A stretch of 64,000 bases of DNA, from contig NZ_QUNO01000016.1 of assembly GCF_003387475.1 (NCBI RefSeq), positions 124,001 to 188,000 of the forward strand, read 5' to 3'. This DNA is from Kutzneria buriramensis. GTDB taxonomy: Bacteria; Actinomycetota; Actinomycetes; Mycobacteriales; Pseudonocardiaceae. Made by a program: the position numbers and the translations under genes. Under the pieces are notes generated by a model. It did no database searches. It saw nothing but the letters and a program-made list of their open reading frames with translations, and was not told the origin of the DNA. Shown piece after piece: positions 43,594 to 51,651 of the stretch. Within the stretch, counting starts at the first letter, position 1. Each line of letters starts with the position of its first letter.

Positions 43594-45021
43594 TTGAAAC
43601 GCAGGAACTTTCTCAAGGCAGGCGTGACGGCCGGCGCGGCCGTAGCCCTGCTGCCCGGACCCCTGGCCCGGGCCGCGACGGCGTCGCCCGCCGCGCCGGC
43701 GCAGTCGTTCACGGTGCCGATGTCGGTGCCGCCCGTGCTCCGACCGTCGGCCAGCACGTCCGACGGCCTGCTCTACACGATGACGATGGCGGAAACCTCG
43801 GTGGAGGTGCTGCCCGGCCGGCTGACCAGACTGCGCACGTTCAACGGTCAGTTTCCCGGACCGACCATCCTCGCGAAACGGGGCCAACCGGTCATCATCC
43901 GCCAGACCAACAAGCTCAGCGTGCCGACGGCGGTCCACCTGCACGGTGGGCACGTCGCGTCCCGCGACGACGGCTTCCCGACCGACACCATCCCGCCGGG
44001 CGACACCCGGGACTACTACTACCCGAACGCGCAGCCCGCGGCGTCGCTCTGGTACCACGACCACGCGCACCACCAGGAGGCCGAGAACGTCTTCCGCGGG
44101 CTGGCGGGGTCCTACCTGCTCACCGACGAGTACGAGGACCAGTTGCCCCTGCCCCGCGACGAGTACGACATCCCGCTGCTGATCCGCGGCGGCCGCTTCG
44201 CCCCGTCGGGGAACCTGATCTACGACGCGGACGACCCCGACGGGCCCGACCACCCCGCCGTGCTGGTCAACGGCCGGCCCCGGCCGTACTTCCAGGTGGC
44301 CGCCCGCAAGTACCGGTTCCGGATCGCGAACGTGGCCAACCACCAGCTCTTCGGGCTGCGCCTGCGCGGCGGTGGCGGCATGGTCCAGATCGGCTCCGAC
44401 GGCGGGCTCCTGCCGGAGCCGGTGGACGTCTCCGAGGTGCGGCTGTCGCCGGCCGAACGCGCCGACGTCGTCATCGACTTCAGCCGCTATCCGCTCGGCA
44501 GCCGCATCGTGCTGGAGAACACCGAGGCCTGCGAGGACGAGTGTCCCGACGTGCTTCGCTTCGACGTGGTGCGCCCGGCCCAGGACACCAGCCGCATTCC
44601 CGACCGGTTCCTCCCGCTCGAGGACTACGGGCCGCCGGTCGTCGAGCGCAGGTTCGTCCTGACCTCCGACGTCCGGAACAACCGCCATTTCATCAACGGC
44701 AAGGAGTTCGACGCCGACCGGATCGACATCCGCCCCAAGGTCGGCAACACCGAGGTGTGGACGATCGTCAACGGAGACGCCGCGCACCGGATTCCCCACT
44801 CCTTCCACACGCATCTCGAACGATTCAAGGTTCTCGACAGGAACGGCCGTCGGCCACCGGCGTCCGAAAGCGGACTGAAGGACACGGTAGCCATCAGCCC
44901 GGGCGAGACCGTGCGCATCAAGGTGCGATTCCACGACTACACCGGCCGATACGTGTACCACTGCCACATCATGGAGCACAACGGCACCGGAATGATGGGC
45001 CAGATGGAAATCGAGCGCTGA
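43594..45021 (+). CDS. Tat-exported multicopper oxidase (laccase-like, CotA/bilirubin-oxidase type)
   Basis: 475 aa. Twin-arginine signal KRRNFLKAGVTAGAAVALL with cleavage after about residue 30. Copper sites: HLHGGH and WYHDHAHH (type 2/3), HSFHTH, and HCHIMEHNGTGMMG carrying the type 1 Cys, His and Met ligands. Three cupredoxin domains. Exported folded and copper-loaded; oxidises phenols with O2. TTG start with AAGGAAG upstream; no ATG alternative is available. It is followed by copZ and a strong terminator. With the THN synthase 3.6 kb upstream, polymerisation of naphthols is an attractive role; spore-coat-type phenol oxidation or copper tolerance are alternatives. Confidence 0.93.
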   Translation: MKRRNFLKAGVTAGAAVALLPGPLARAATASPAAPAQSFTVPMSVPPVLRPSASTSDGLLYTMTMAETSVEVLPGRLTRLRTFNGQFPGPTILAKRGQPVIIRQTNKLSVPTAVHLHGGHVASRDDGFPTDTIPPGDTRDYYYPNAQPAASLWYHDHAHHQEAENVFRGLAGSYLLTDEYEDQLPLPRDEYDIPLLIRGGRFAPSGNLIYDADDPDGPDHPAVLVNGRPRPYFQVAARKYRFRIANVANHQLFGLRLRGGGGMVQIGSDGGLLPEPVDVSEVRLSPAERADVVIDFSRYPLGSRIVLENTEACEDECPDVLRFDVVRPAQDTSRIPDRFLPLEDYGPPVVERRFVLTSDVRNNRHFINGKEFDADRIDIRPKVGNTEVWTIVNGDAAHRIPHSFHTHLERFKVLDRNGRRPPASESGLKDTVAISPGETVRIKVRFHDYTGRYVYHCHIMEHNGTGMMGQMEIER

Positions 45022-45056
45022 CCGGAACGGCCATTCACTCCCAACGGAGGTCTTTC

Positions 45057-45272
45057 ATGATTGAATCCACCTACACGGTCACCGGAATGACCTGCGGGCA
45101 CTGCGTGCGATCGGTGACCGAGGGAATCAGCACGATCGACGGCGTCGACGAGGTCGACGTGGACCTGGCGACCGGGCGGGTCATCGTCACCGCCCACCAC
45201 CCCGTCCCCGACGACGAGGTGCACGCCGCCGTCATCGCGGCCGGATACGAATTCGCCGACGGACGGCGTTGA
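45057..45272 (+). CDS. copZ: Copper chaperone (heavy-metal-associated domain)
   Basis: 71 aa, a single HMA domain with the metal-binding GMTCGHC (Cys13, Cys16), ferredoxin-like fold pattern and length of CopZ. ATG with AACGGAGG eight bases upstream, 35 bp after the oxidase stop, so co-transcribed. It probably buffers Cu(I) or supplies it for loading of the oxidase before Tat export. No CopA ATPase is in the window. Confidence 0.92.
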   Translation: MIESTYTVTGMTCGHCVRSVTEGISTIDGVDEVDVDLATGRVIVTAHHPVPDDEVHAAVIAAGYEFADGRR

Positions 45273-45332
45273 GTCCGCGCATCGCGCAACGTGACAGTTC
45301 ACGAGGATCTGTCACAGGTTGAGCGGGCAATC

Positions 45333-45368
45333 GTGTCGCCCGACGTCCGAGGGGACGCCGGGCGACAC
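45333..45368 (+). terminator. Terminator after oxidase-copZ unit
   Basis: A 10-bp perfect outer stem (GTGTCGCCCG) plus a 5-bp inner stem after one mismatch, GAGG loop; 60 bp after copZ. Confidence 0.85.
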
Positions 45369-45376
45369 GTCTGACC

Positions 45377-45410
45377 GCATGCCCGTCGACCCCTCCGTCG
45401 GCGGGCATGC
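45377..45410. terminator. Second long hairpin, eight bases further on
   Basis: GCATGCCCG pairs with CGGGCATGC, continuing after a T-G wobble with CGAC/GTCG around a CCCTCC loop. It lies 60 bp before the kinase start. It could be a second terminator, or a structured 5' leader of the kinase gene. Confidence 0.65.
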
Positions 45411-45470
45411 ACAACTTCGATGAAAGGATGGTGGGACGCCGAGACGTCGAGTAGTCGGGGAGGAATGGCT

Positions 45471-46919
45471 GTGGCCACCGAGGGTGACCTCATCGCTGAG
45501 CGCTACAAGCTGGTCAGGAAGGTCGGCAGCGGCGCGATGGGCACCGTCTGGCAGGCCCGCGACCAGCTGCTGCGCCGGGACGTCGCGGTGAAGGAGCTGC
45601 TGGTCCGCACCGGCATGACCGAGTTGCAGACCGACGAGGCCCGCAACCGGGCGATGCGCGAGGCGCGGCTGGCCGCCCGGCTGCACCACCCGAACGTCAT
45701 CTCGATCTACGACGTGGTCGAGTACGAGGGCCGCCCATGCCTGATCATGGAGTACCTGCCGTCGAGCAGCCTCGCGGACCTGATCGCCGAGCAGGGCGTG
45801 CTGCCGGTGGGCACGGTCGCCCGGATCGGCACGCAGATCGCCTCCGCGCTGGCCGCGGCGCACACGGCCGGCATCGTGCACCGGGACGTGAAGCCGGCCA
45901 ACGTGCTGCTCACCGGCGACAACGTGGCGAAGCTGACCGACTTCGGCATCTCCCGCGCCGACGGCGACGCCACCGTGACGGCGGCGGGCCTGCTCGCGGG
46001 CACGCCGGCGTATCTGCCGCCGGAAGTGGCGCAGGGCGAGGACGCGACCTTCGCCAGCGACGTCTACTCGCTGGGGGCGATGCTGTACGCGGCCGTGGAG
46101 GGCAAGCCGCCGTTCGGCACCGACGACAACGCCGTGGCGCTGCTGCACCGGATCGCCACCGAGGAGGTGCCGCCGCCGGAGCACGCCGTGCCGCTGACGG
46201 CGACGCTGGTGTGGATGCTGCGCCGGGACCCGAAGCACCGCCCGGAGGCGAAGGAGGTCCAGGACGCGCTGGGCGCGCTCGCCGAGACGATGCCGGCGGA
46301 GATGCCGGCCCCCGCTCCCGTGCCGGCAGAGCCGGTGGAGGAGGCCCCCGCTGCCACCGCCGAGGCGCCGGACCGTCGGCGCGGGGTGGCGATCGCGTTG
46401 GTGCTGGGTGCAGTCATCGTCGCCGTGATCGTCGTGGTCTACGCCCTCAACCAGCCGCAGCCGTCCGGCACCGCCGGCGGGCCGTCCTCCACCACCAGAG
46501 CCACGTCGACGGCCCCGAAGACCTCCACCACGACGCCCGCGCCGACCACGACCAGCACCACCAACCCGCCGGCGACCACGACCACCACGTCGTCGGTCAC
46601 CACGAACCCGCCGGCCGACGTCGCGACGCAACTGGTCAACGCGATCAACGACTACTACAAGCTGATGCCGAACGACCTCCAGGACGGCTGGAACCGCATG
46701 ACGGCCGACTACCAGCAGAACAAGGCCCATGGCTTCGCGGGCTACCAGAGCTACTGGCAGCAGTTCAGCGCCGTCTCGCTGGCGAACGTCACCGCGACGC
46801 TGCCGAACACGGTGACCGCCGACATCACGTACACGTACAAGAATGGCGGCACCACCACCGAGCACACAACGTTCGGCATGGTCCAGCAGGACGGCATCTG
46901 GAAGATCGCCTCCTCGTGA
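45471..46919 (+). CDS. Membrane Ser/Thr protein kinase (PknB-like) with extracellular NTF2-like domain
   Basis: 482 aa from GTG 45471, chosen because GGAGGA lies seven bases upstream; the ATG at 45465 is too near. Kinase domain about 8-265: GSGAMG loop, VAVKE, HRDVKPANVLL, DFGISR, GTPAYLPPE. A Pro/Ala/Glu juxtamembrane linker, one membrane helix (VAIALVLGAVIVAVIVVVYAL), a Thr/Pro-rich stalk, then a C-terminal 100-residue domain (VNAINDYYKLMPNDLQDGWN...) of NTF2-like type instead of PASTA repeats. Hanks-type signalling at the cell surface; signal unknown. The stop overlaps the next ATG (TGATG). Confidence 0.95.
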   Translation: MATEGDLIAERYKLVRKVGSGAMGTVWQARDQLLRRDVAVKELLVRTGMTELQTDEARNRAMREARLAARLHHPNVISIYDVVEYEGRPCLIMEYLPSSSLADLIAEQGVLPVGTVARIGTQIASALAAAHTAGIVHRDVKPANVLLTGDNVAKLTDFGISRADGDATVTAAGLLAGTPAYLPPEVAQGEDATFASDVYSLGAMLYAAVEGKPPFGTDDNAVALLHRIATEEVPPPEHAVPLTATLVWMLRRDPKHRPEAKEVQDALGALAETMPAEMPAPAPVPAEPVEEAPAATAEAPDRRRGVAIALVLGAVIVAVIVVVYALNQPQPSGTAGGPSSTTRATSTAPKTSTTTPAPTTTSTTNPPATTTTTSSVTTNPPADVATQLVNAINDYYKLMPNDLQDGWNRMTADYQQNKAHGFAGYQSYWQQFSAVSLANVTATLPNTVTADITYTYKNGGTTTEHTTFGMVQQDGIWKIASS

Positions 46920-47419
46920 TGCCCGCCGTCGGCGCGGTCCTCGCGGTGCTGGGCGTGCTGGCGGCAGCCGTGTCCCTCCCGCGCTATCGGCGGGTGCGAC
47001 GCCCGGTCGTGCACGGCACCGTGATCGCGGCGAGCGGGACCAGCCTGACGCTCAGCCTGCCGACCGGCGAGCGCGTGCTGCCGGCGTCGCCGGCCGACGT
47101 CGAGGCGTGGCGACGCCGGCTCACCTACGAGGACGACGTGCGGATCATCTCCGTCGCCGAGGGGCCGTCGGGGCTGATGCTCGCCGACGATCTGGACCGG
47201 CAGCTGCACTGGCCGCGCCTGGGTCTCGCCGGCGGCTGCTGCTTCGCGGTGATCGGCCTGCTCGCCCTGGACCCACGAGCGCTCGTCGCCGCAGCCGGTG
47301 TGGCCTCCGCGGCGGTGGCGATTCTGCTGGTCAGCCGCCCGCCACGGTCGTGGGCGATGATCGGCGCCGCCGCCTTCCTCGCGGTCACCGCCGGCCTGGC
47401 CGTCGTGGCCCTGGTCTAG
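46919..47419 (+). CDS. Membrane protein co-transcribed with kinase (166 aa)
   Basis: The ATG overlaps the kinase stop. An N-terminal helix (AVLAVLGVLAAAVSL), a soluble central region (VHGTVIAASGTSLTLSLPTG; EDDVRIISVAEGPSGLMLAD) and three more helices to the C-terminus. The central part reads like an OB or SH3-like beta barrel. No family recognised. Coupling to the kinase suggests a substrate or anchoring partner. Its stop overlaps the convergent pucR stop (CTAG). Confidence 0.7.
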   Translation: MPAVGAVLAVLGVLAAAVSLPRYRRVRRPVVHGTVIAASGTSLTLSLPTGERVLPASPADVEAWRRRLTYEDDVRIISVAEGPSGLMLADDLDRQLHWPRLGLAGGCCFAVIGLLALDPRALVAAAGVASAAVAILLVSRPPRSWAMIGAAAFLAVTAGLAVVALV

Positions 47420-48894
47420 CGGGTCAGCTCCAGCGCCAGGAACAGGTCGACCCGGTCGGCGAAGCGGGACAGGTCGCGGCCGGTCAGTTCCTCGACCCGG
47501 CCGATCCGGTACCGCAGCGTGTTGACGTGCACGTGCAGGCGGGCGGCGGCCTGGCTCCACGAGCCGGAGCAGTCGAGGAACACCCGCAGCGACTCCACCA
47601 GCTCCGAGTGGTGCTCCTGGTCGTACGCCCGCACCGGGCCCAGCAGTCGCCGGCAGAACGACTGCCGCAGCTCTTCCGGCAGCGCCCCGAACAACAGCTG
47701 GTGTGACGCCAGTTCGGAGCCGGCGACGACGGCCGCGCGCACGCCGTTATGACCGGCCACTCCCCTGGCGTACCGGGCCTCGTCCAGCGAGGCCCGCAGC
47801 CGGGACGCCGGCCCCGGCCCGCTCACGCCGAGCGCCAGCCGGCAGGGGCCGAGTCCGGACTCGATCGCCCGCACGCCTGCCCGCAGGGACTCCAGCACGT
47901 CGTTGCCGGCCAGGGTGATCGCGACGGCCTCACCGTCCACTTCGGTCACCAGGCCGTCCACGAGCTCGTCGAGCACGGCCAGCGCCAGCCCGATCTCGCC
48001 GGTGATCGTCATCGACACCACGCACAGCTGGTCCTCGGCGCCGAAGCCGGCGGCGGTCAGCCGGGCGGTGATGTCCGACGCCGGCGTCGCCTCGTCGGCC
48101 AGCAGCGACAGCAGCTGGGTGGCGGCCCGGCGCTCGACGATCCGGCCGGCGGCCAGCGCGGACCGCTCCAGGCCGATCAGCGTGGCCAGCTCGACGGTGA
48201 TCTCGTGCTGGTCGGCGGTCCAATCGGCGACGACCAGGGCCCAGCCGGCGAGCCGGTGGCCGGTGCCGACGGGCAGCACCCGGTACGACCCGACCTGGCA
48301 CGGCACGCGGGTGGCGGACACGAAGCCGGCGGCGACAGCGGCGGCGTCCGGCAGCTCCACGGCGCCGGCAACCAGCCGGCCGGCCGGGGTGATCACCCAG
48401 CACGGCACGCCCAGCTCCACGGCCCCGGCGGCGACCAGACCGTCCAGGCCGCCGCCGTCGCCGAGCGCGGCCACCAGCCGTCGGTGGTGCTCCAGCACGG
48501 CGCTCGATCGACGAACATGTTCGGCGGCCAGCGCCGAGACCACGCGCTGGGTGATCGTCGCGAACGACACGTCCAGCGGCACGGTGAACAGCCGCACGCC
48601 GTGCCGCCGGCACGCCTCCACCACCACGTCGAAGGTGACCGGCCCGATCTCGGCGGTGCCGATGCCCAGCCCGACCACGCCCATCTCGGCGATCGCCGAC
48701 ACGAACGCCTCGGCGTCTCGCGGGTCGTGGTACCAGAGCATGCCGGTCAGCACGACCTCGCCGCCGCCCAGGTAGCGGCGCGGGTCGCGCAGGTCGGTGA
48801 TGTAGATCCAGCGGAACTCCGGGTCCGGCTCGACCGCCCCGACCAGCAGCCGGAGCCCGAGCCCGGGGTCGGCCAGCAGCTCGCCCAGGCGCAC
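47416..48894 (-). CDS. pucR: PucR-family purine-catabolism regulator
   Basis: 492 aa. N-terminal PucR domain (MRLGELLADPGLGLRLLVGA; YLGGGEVVLTGMLW), middle GGDEF-like/CdaR region and the C-terminal HTH_30 helix-turn-helix (RLHVHVNTLRYRIGRVEELTG). The family controls purine use genes in Bacillus and actinomycetes. It diverges from the xanthine dehydrogenase operon, and the 107-bp gap holds a perfect 16-bp palindrome. GTG 48894 was chosen as it begins the conserved domain; there is no good ribosome site, so the message may be leaderless. Confidence 0.93.
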   Translation of the reverse strand: MRLGELLADPGLGLRLLVGAVEPDPEFRWIYITDLRDPRRYLGGGEVVLTGMLWYHDPRDAEAFVSAIAEMGVVGLGIGTAEIGPVTFDVVVEACRRHGVRLFTVPLDVSFATITQRVVSALAAEHVRRSSAVLEHHRRLVAALGDGGGLDGLVAAGAVELGVPCWVITPAGRLVAGAVELPDAAAVAAGFVSATRVPCQVGSYRVLPVGTGHRLAGWALVVADWTADQHEITVELATLIGLERSALAAGRIVERRAATQLLSLLADEATPASDITARLTAAGFGAEDQLCVVSMTITGEIGLALAVLDELVDGLVTEVDGEAVAITLAGNDVLESLRAGVRAIESGLGPCRLALGVSGPGPASRLRASLDEARYARGVAGHNGVRAAVVAGSELASHQLLFGALPEELRQSFCRRLLGPVRAYDQEHHSELVESLRVFLDCSGSWSQAAARLHVHVNTLRYRIGRVEELTGRDLSRFADRVDLFLALELTR

Positions 48895-48907
48895 GCGAGC
48901 AGGGTAC

Positions 48908-48923
48908 TTGGAGGATCCTCCAA
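48908..48923. promoter_or_regulatory. 16-bp perfect palindrome between pucR and xdh operon
   Basis: TTGGAGGATCCTCCAA is fully self-complementary. It is 13 bp upstream of the pucR start and 78 bp upstream of the xdh start, ideally placed for one regulator to control both. It resembles a repressor operator for PucR or another purine-responsive protein; on the minus strand its GGAGG could also affect translation. Confidence 0.6.
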
Positions 48924-49001
48924 AAGACCCGCCCGAACGGGTCGGCGTTTCGTAACGTCTGCCGCTAGCAGCCGACACGACCGGACTGTGTACTACGTCA
49001 C

Positions 49002-49859
49002 GTGGAATTCCTACGACCGACCTCGCTGGCCGAGGCCCTCGAAGCCAAGTCCGCGAACCCGGACGCGGTGCCGATCGCCGGCGGCACCGACGTGATGGTG
49101 GAGCTGAACTTCGACCACCGCCGGCCGGCGGCGCTGCTGGACCTGAACCGGGTCGGCGAGCTGGCCGAGTGGTCGGTGACGGCCACCGGGACGCGGCTGG
49201 GCGCGGGCGTGCCGTACACGCGGATCATCGCCGAGCTCGGCGACCGGCTGCCGGGCCTGGCGATGGCCTCCCGCACGGTCGGCTCGCCCCAGATCCGCAA
49301 CCGGGGCACGGTCGGCGGCAACCTCGGCGCCTCCTCGCCCGCCGGCGACACGCATCCGGTGCTGCTGGCGACCGACGCGGTGGTGGAAGTGGCGTCGGTC
49401 CGGGGCGTGCGGGAGATCCCGATCGGCGAGTTCTACCGGGGTGTGAAGCGGAACGCGCTGGAGCCCGACGAGCTGATCACCGCGATCCACCTGCCCGAGG
49501 GCGGCGGCCCGCAGCAGTTCAGCAAGGTCGGCACGCGCAACGCGATGGTGATCGCGGTCTGCTCGTTCGGGGTGGCGCTGCATCCCGCGGACAACCGGGT
49601 GGGGGCGGGCATCGGCTCGGCCGGGCCGACGCCGATCCGCGCCGTGGACGCGGAGCGGTTCGCCGCCGAGGAGCTTTCGTGGGATTCGCCGAAGCCGCTG
49701 ACCGACGCGGTGGCGCGGCGCTTCGGCGAGCTGGTCGCCGCGGCCGCGACGCCGATCGACGACGTGCGCGGCACCGCCGCCTACCGCCGGCACGCGCTGT
49801 CCGTGCTGGCCCGCCGCACGCTCACCTGGGCATGGAAGGACTACGCGCGATGCGCCTGA
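49002..49859 (+). CDS. Xanthine dehydrogenase FAD-binding subunit
   Basis: 285 aa. FAD-binding PCMH-type domain with VPIAGGTDVMV near the start and TVGSPQIRNRGTVGGNLGAS, the CO-dehydrogenase flavoprotein C-terminal domain after about residue 170 (FSKVGTRNAMVIAVCSFGVAL). Transfers electrons from the Fe-S subunit to NAD+. GTG start without a clear ribosome site; a leaderless start is possible, since a TACTAC -10-like box lies nine bases upstream. It overlaps the Fe-S subunit gene by 10 bp. Confidence 0.94.
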   Translation: MEFLRPTSLAEALEAKSANPDAVPIAGGTDVMVELNFDHRRPAALLDLNRVGELAEWSVTATGTRLGAGVPYTRIIAELGDRLPGLAMASRTVGSPQIRNRGTVGGNLGASSPAGDTHPVLLATDAVVEVASVRGVREIPIGEFYRGVKRNALEPDELITAIHLPEGGGPQQFSKVGTRNAMVIAVCSFGVALHPADNRVGAGIGSAGPTPIRAVDAERFAAEELSWDSPKPLTDAVARRFGELVAAAATPIDDVRGTAAYRRHALSVLARRTLTWAWKDYARCA

Positions 49860-50308
49860 ACGTCACGGTCAACGGCGAGGCCAGGCAGGCCGACGACGTG
49901 TGGGAGGGCGAGAGCCTGCTCTACGTCCTGCGCGAGCGGTTGGGCCTGCCCGGCTCGAAGAACGCGTGCGAGCAGGGCGAGTGCGGATCCTGCACCGTCT
50001 ACCTCGACGGCACGCCGGTGTGCTCGTGTCTGGTCGCGGCCGGTCAGGCGGAGGGCTGCGAGGTCCGCACGGTCGAAGGACTGGCCGAGGGCGACCAGCT
50101 GGACCGCGTGCAGCAGTCCTTTGTGGACGCCGGCGCGGTGCAGTGCGGCTTCTGCACGCCGGGCCTGGTCGTGGCCGCGCACGATCTGCTCAAGCGCGTG
50201 CCGAACCCGTCCGATCCGGAGATCCGCGAGGCGCTGGCCGGCAACCTGTGCCGCTGCACGGGATACGAGAAGATCCTGGACGCCGTGCGGTTGGCGGCCA
50301 CTCGATGA
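49850..50308 (+). CDS. Xanthine dehydrogenase 2Fe-2S subunit
   Basis: 152 aa. First cluster CEQGECGSCTVYLDG with a further Cys in CSC; second cluster in CGFCTPG and GNLCRCTGY, all cysteines present. Small subunit of molybdenum hydroxylases. Overlaps both neighbours (10 bp upstream; ATGA with the deaminase), implying coupled translation and equal stoichiometry. Confidence 0.95.
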   Translation: MRLNVTVNGEARQADDVWEGESLLYVLRERLGLPGSKNACEQGECGSCTVYLDGTPVCSCLVAAGQAEGCEVRTVEGLAEGDQLDRVQQSFVDAGAVQCGFCTPGLVVAAHDLLKRVPNPSDPEIREALAGNLCRCTGYEKILDAVRLAATR

Positions 50309-51651
50309 GCCTTGTAGTACTCGACAACGCGGCGATCGCCACGGTCGACGCGCGCGGCACCGAGCACGCCGGCGGCCACATCGTCATCCGCGACGGGCTG
50401 ATCGAGAAGGTCGGCGCGGGCATGGCCCAGCGGCCGGTCGAGACGCACGACTACATCGACGCCGGCGGCTGCCTGGTCACCCCGGGCCTGGTCAACACCC
50501 ACCACCACCTCTACCAGTGGGCGACCCGCGGCTACGCGCGGGACGCCGAGCTGTTCGAGTGGCTGACCACGCTGTATCCGGTGTGGGGGCGGCTGACCGA
50601 GGAGGTCACGCGGGCGGCCGGCGCGGCCGGAATGGCCAAGCTGGCGCTGACCGGCTGCACCACGATCGCCGACCACCACTACGTCTTCCCGAACGAGGGC
50701 GGCGACCAGATCGGTGCGCTCGTGGGCGAGGCCAAGCGGCTTGGGGTACGGCTGCACGCCGTGCGCGGGTCGATGGACCGCGGGCAGTCGAAGGGCGGGC
50801 TGCCTCCGGACAACATCGTCGAGGACATCGACGAGGCGTTGTCGGGCACCGAAAAGGCCATCACCGACCACCACGATCCGGATCCGCTGGGGTTGATCCG
50901 GATCGCCGTCGGGCCTTGCTCGCCGTTCTCGGTCAGCCGCGAGCTCATGGAGCAGGCGGCCGTGCTGGCGCGCCGCCACGGCGTGCGGCTGCACACGCAC
51001 CTCGCCGAGACCATTGACGAGGAAGAACAGTGCCTGGCCGAATTCGGCTGCACGCCGGCGCAGTACGCCGAGCAGCTGGGCTGGCTCGGCGACGACGTCT
51101 GGCTGGCGCACACCATCCACCTCTCCGACGAGGCGATCAAGCGCTTCGGCCAGACCGGCACCGGCTCCGCGCACTGCCCTACCTCCAACGGCCGCATCGC
51201 CGCCGGCATGGCCCCGGTGCGGCAGCTGCTGGACGCCGGCGCACCGGTCGGGCTCGGCGTCGACGGCGCCGCGTCCAGCGAGTCCGGCGGTCTCGGCGAG
51301 GAGCTGAAGCAGGCGCTGCTGGTGGCCCGGTTCCGTGGCGGTGCAACGGCGTTGTCCATTCGCGAGACGTTGTGGATGGGCACCATGGGCGGCGCCCGCT
51401 GCCTCGGCCGGGACCACGAGATCGGCTCCATCGAGCCGGGCAAGGTCGCCGACCTCGCCGTGTGGCGGATGGACGACCTGGACCACGCCGGCATCGCCGA
51501 TCCGGTGGCGGCGCTCGTGCTGAGCTCCGCGCCGAAGGTGGACCGCCTGCTGGTCGGCGGCCGCAGCGTGATCGCCGGCGGCGAGCTGCGCACCGCCGAC
51601 CTCGACTCCATCACCCGTGACCTCGCACAAGCCGCGGAGGTGCTGCGATGA
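50305..51651 (+). CDS. 8-oxoguanine deaminase (amidohydrolase)
   Basis: 448 aa. Metal ligands in LVNTHHHLYQ, HLAET, AHTIHLS and GLGVDGAASS fit the TRZ/ATZ amidohydrolases; the HHHLYQ signature and length match 8-oxoguanine deaminase as I remember it. It turns 8-oxoguanine into urate, feeding the same end product as xanthine dehydrogenase. It lies between the Fe-S and molybdenum subunit genes with ATGA overlaps at both ends, so it is an integral member of the operon. A closely related alternative is a guanine or hydroxyatrazine-type deaminase. Confidence 0.85.
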   Translation: MSLVVLDNAAIATVDARGTEHAGGHIVIRDGLIEKVGAGMAQRPVETHDYIDAGGCLVTPGLVNTHHHLYQWATRGYARDAELFEWLTTLYPVWGRLTEEVTRAAGAAGMAKLALTGCTTIADHHYVFPNEGGDQIGALVGEAKRLGVRLHAVRGSMDRGQSKGGLPPDNIVEDIDEALSGTEKAITDHHDPDPLGLIRIAVGPCSPFSVSRELMEQAAVLARRHGVRLHTHLAETIDEEEQCLAEFGCTPAQYAEQLGWLGDDVWLAHTIHLSDEAIKRFGQTGTGSAHCPTSNGRIAAGMAPVRQLLDAGAPVGLGVDGAASSESGGLGEELKQALLVARFRGGATALSIRETLWMGTMGGARCLGRDHEIGSIEPGKVADLAVWRMDDLDHAGIADPVAALVLSSAPKVDRLLVGGRSVIAGGELRTADLDSITRDLAQAAEVLR

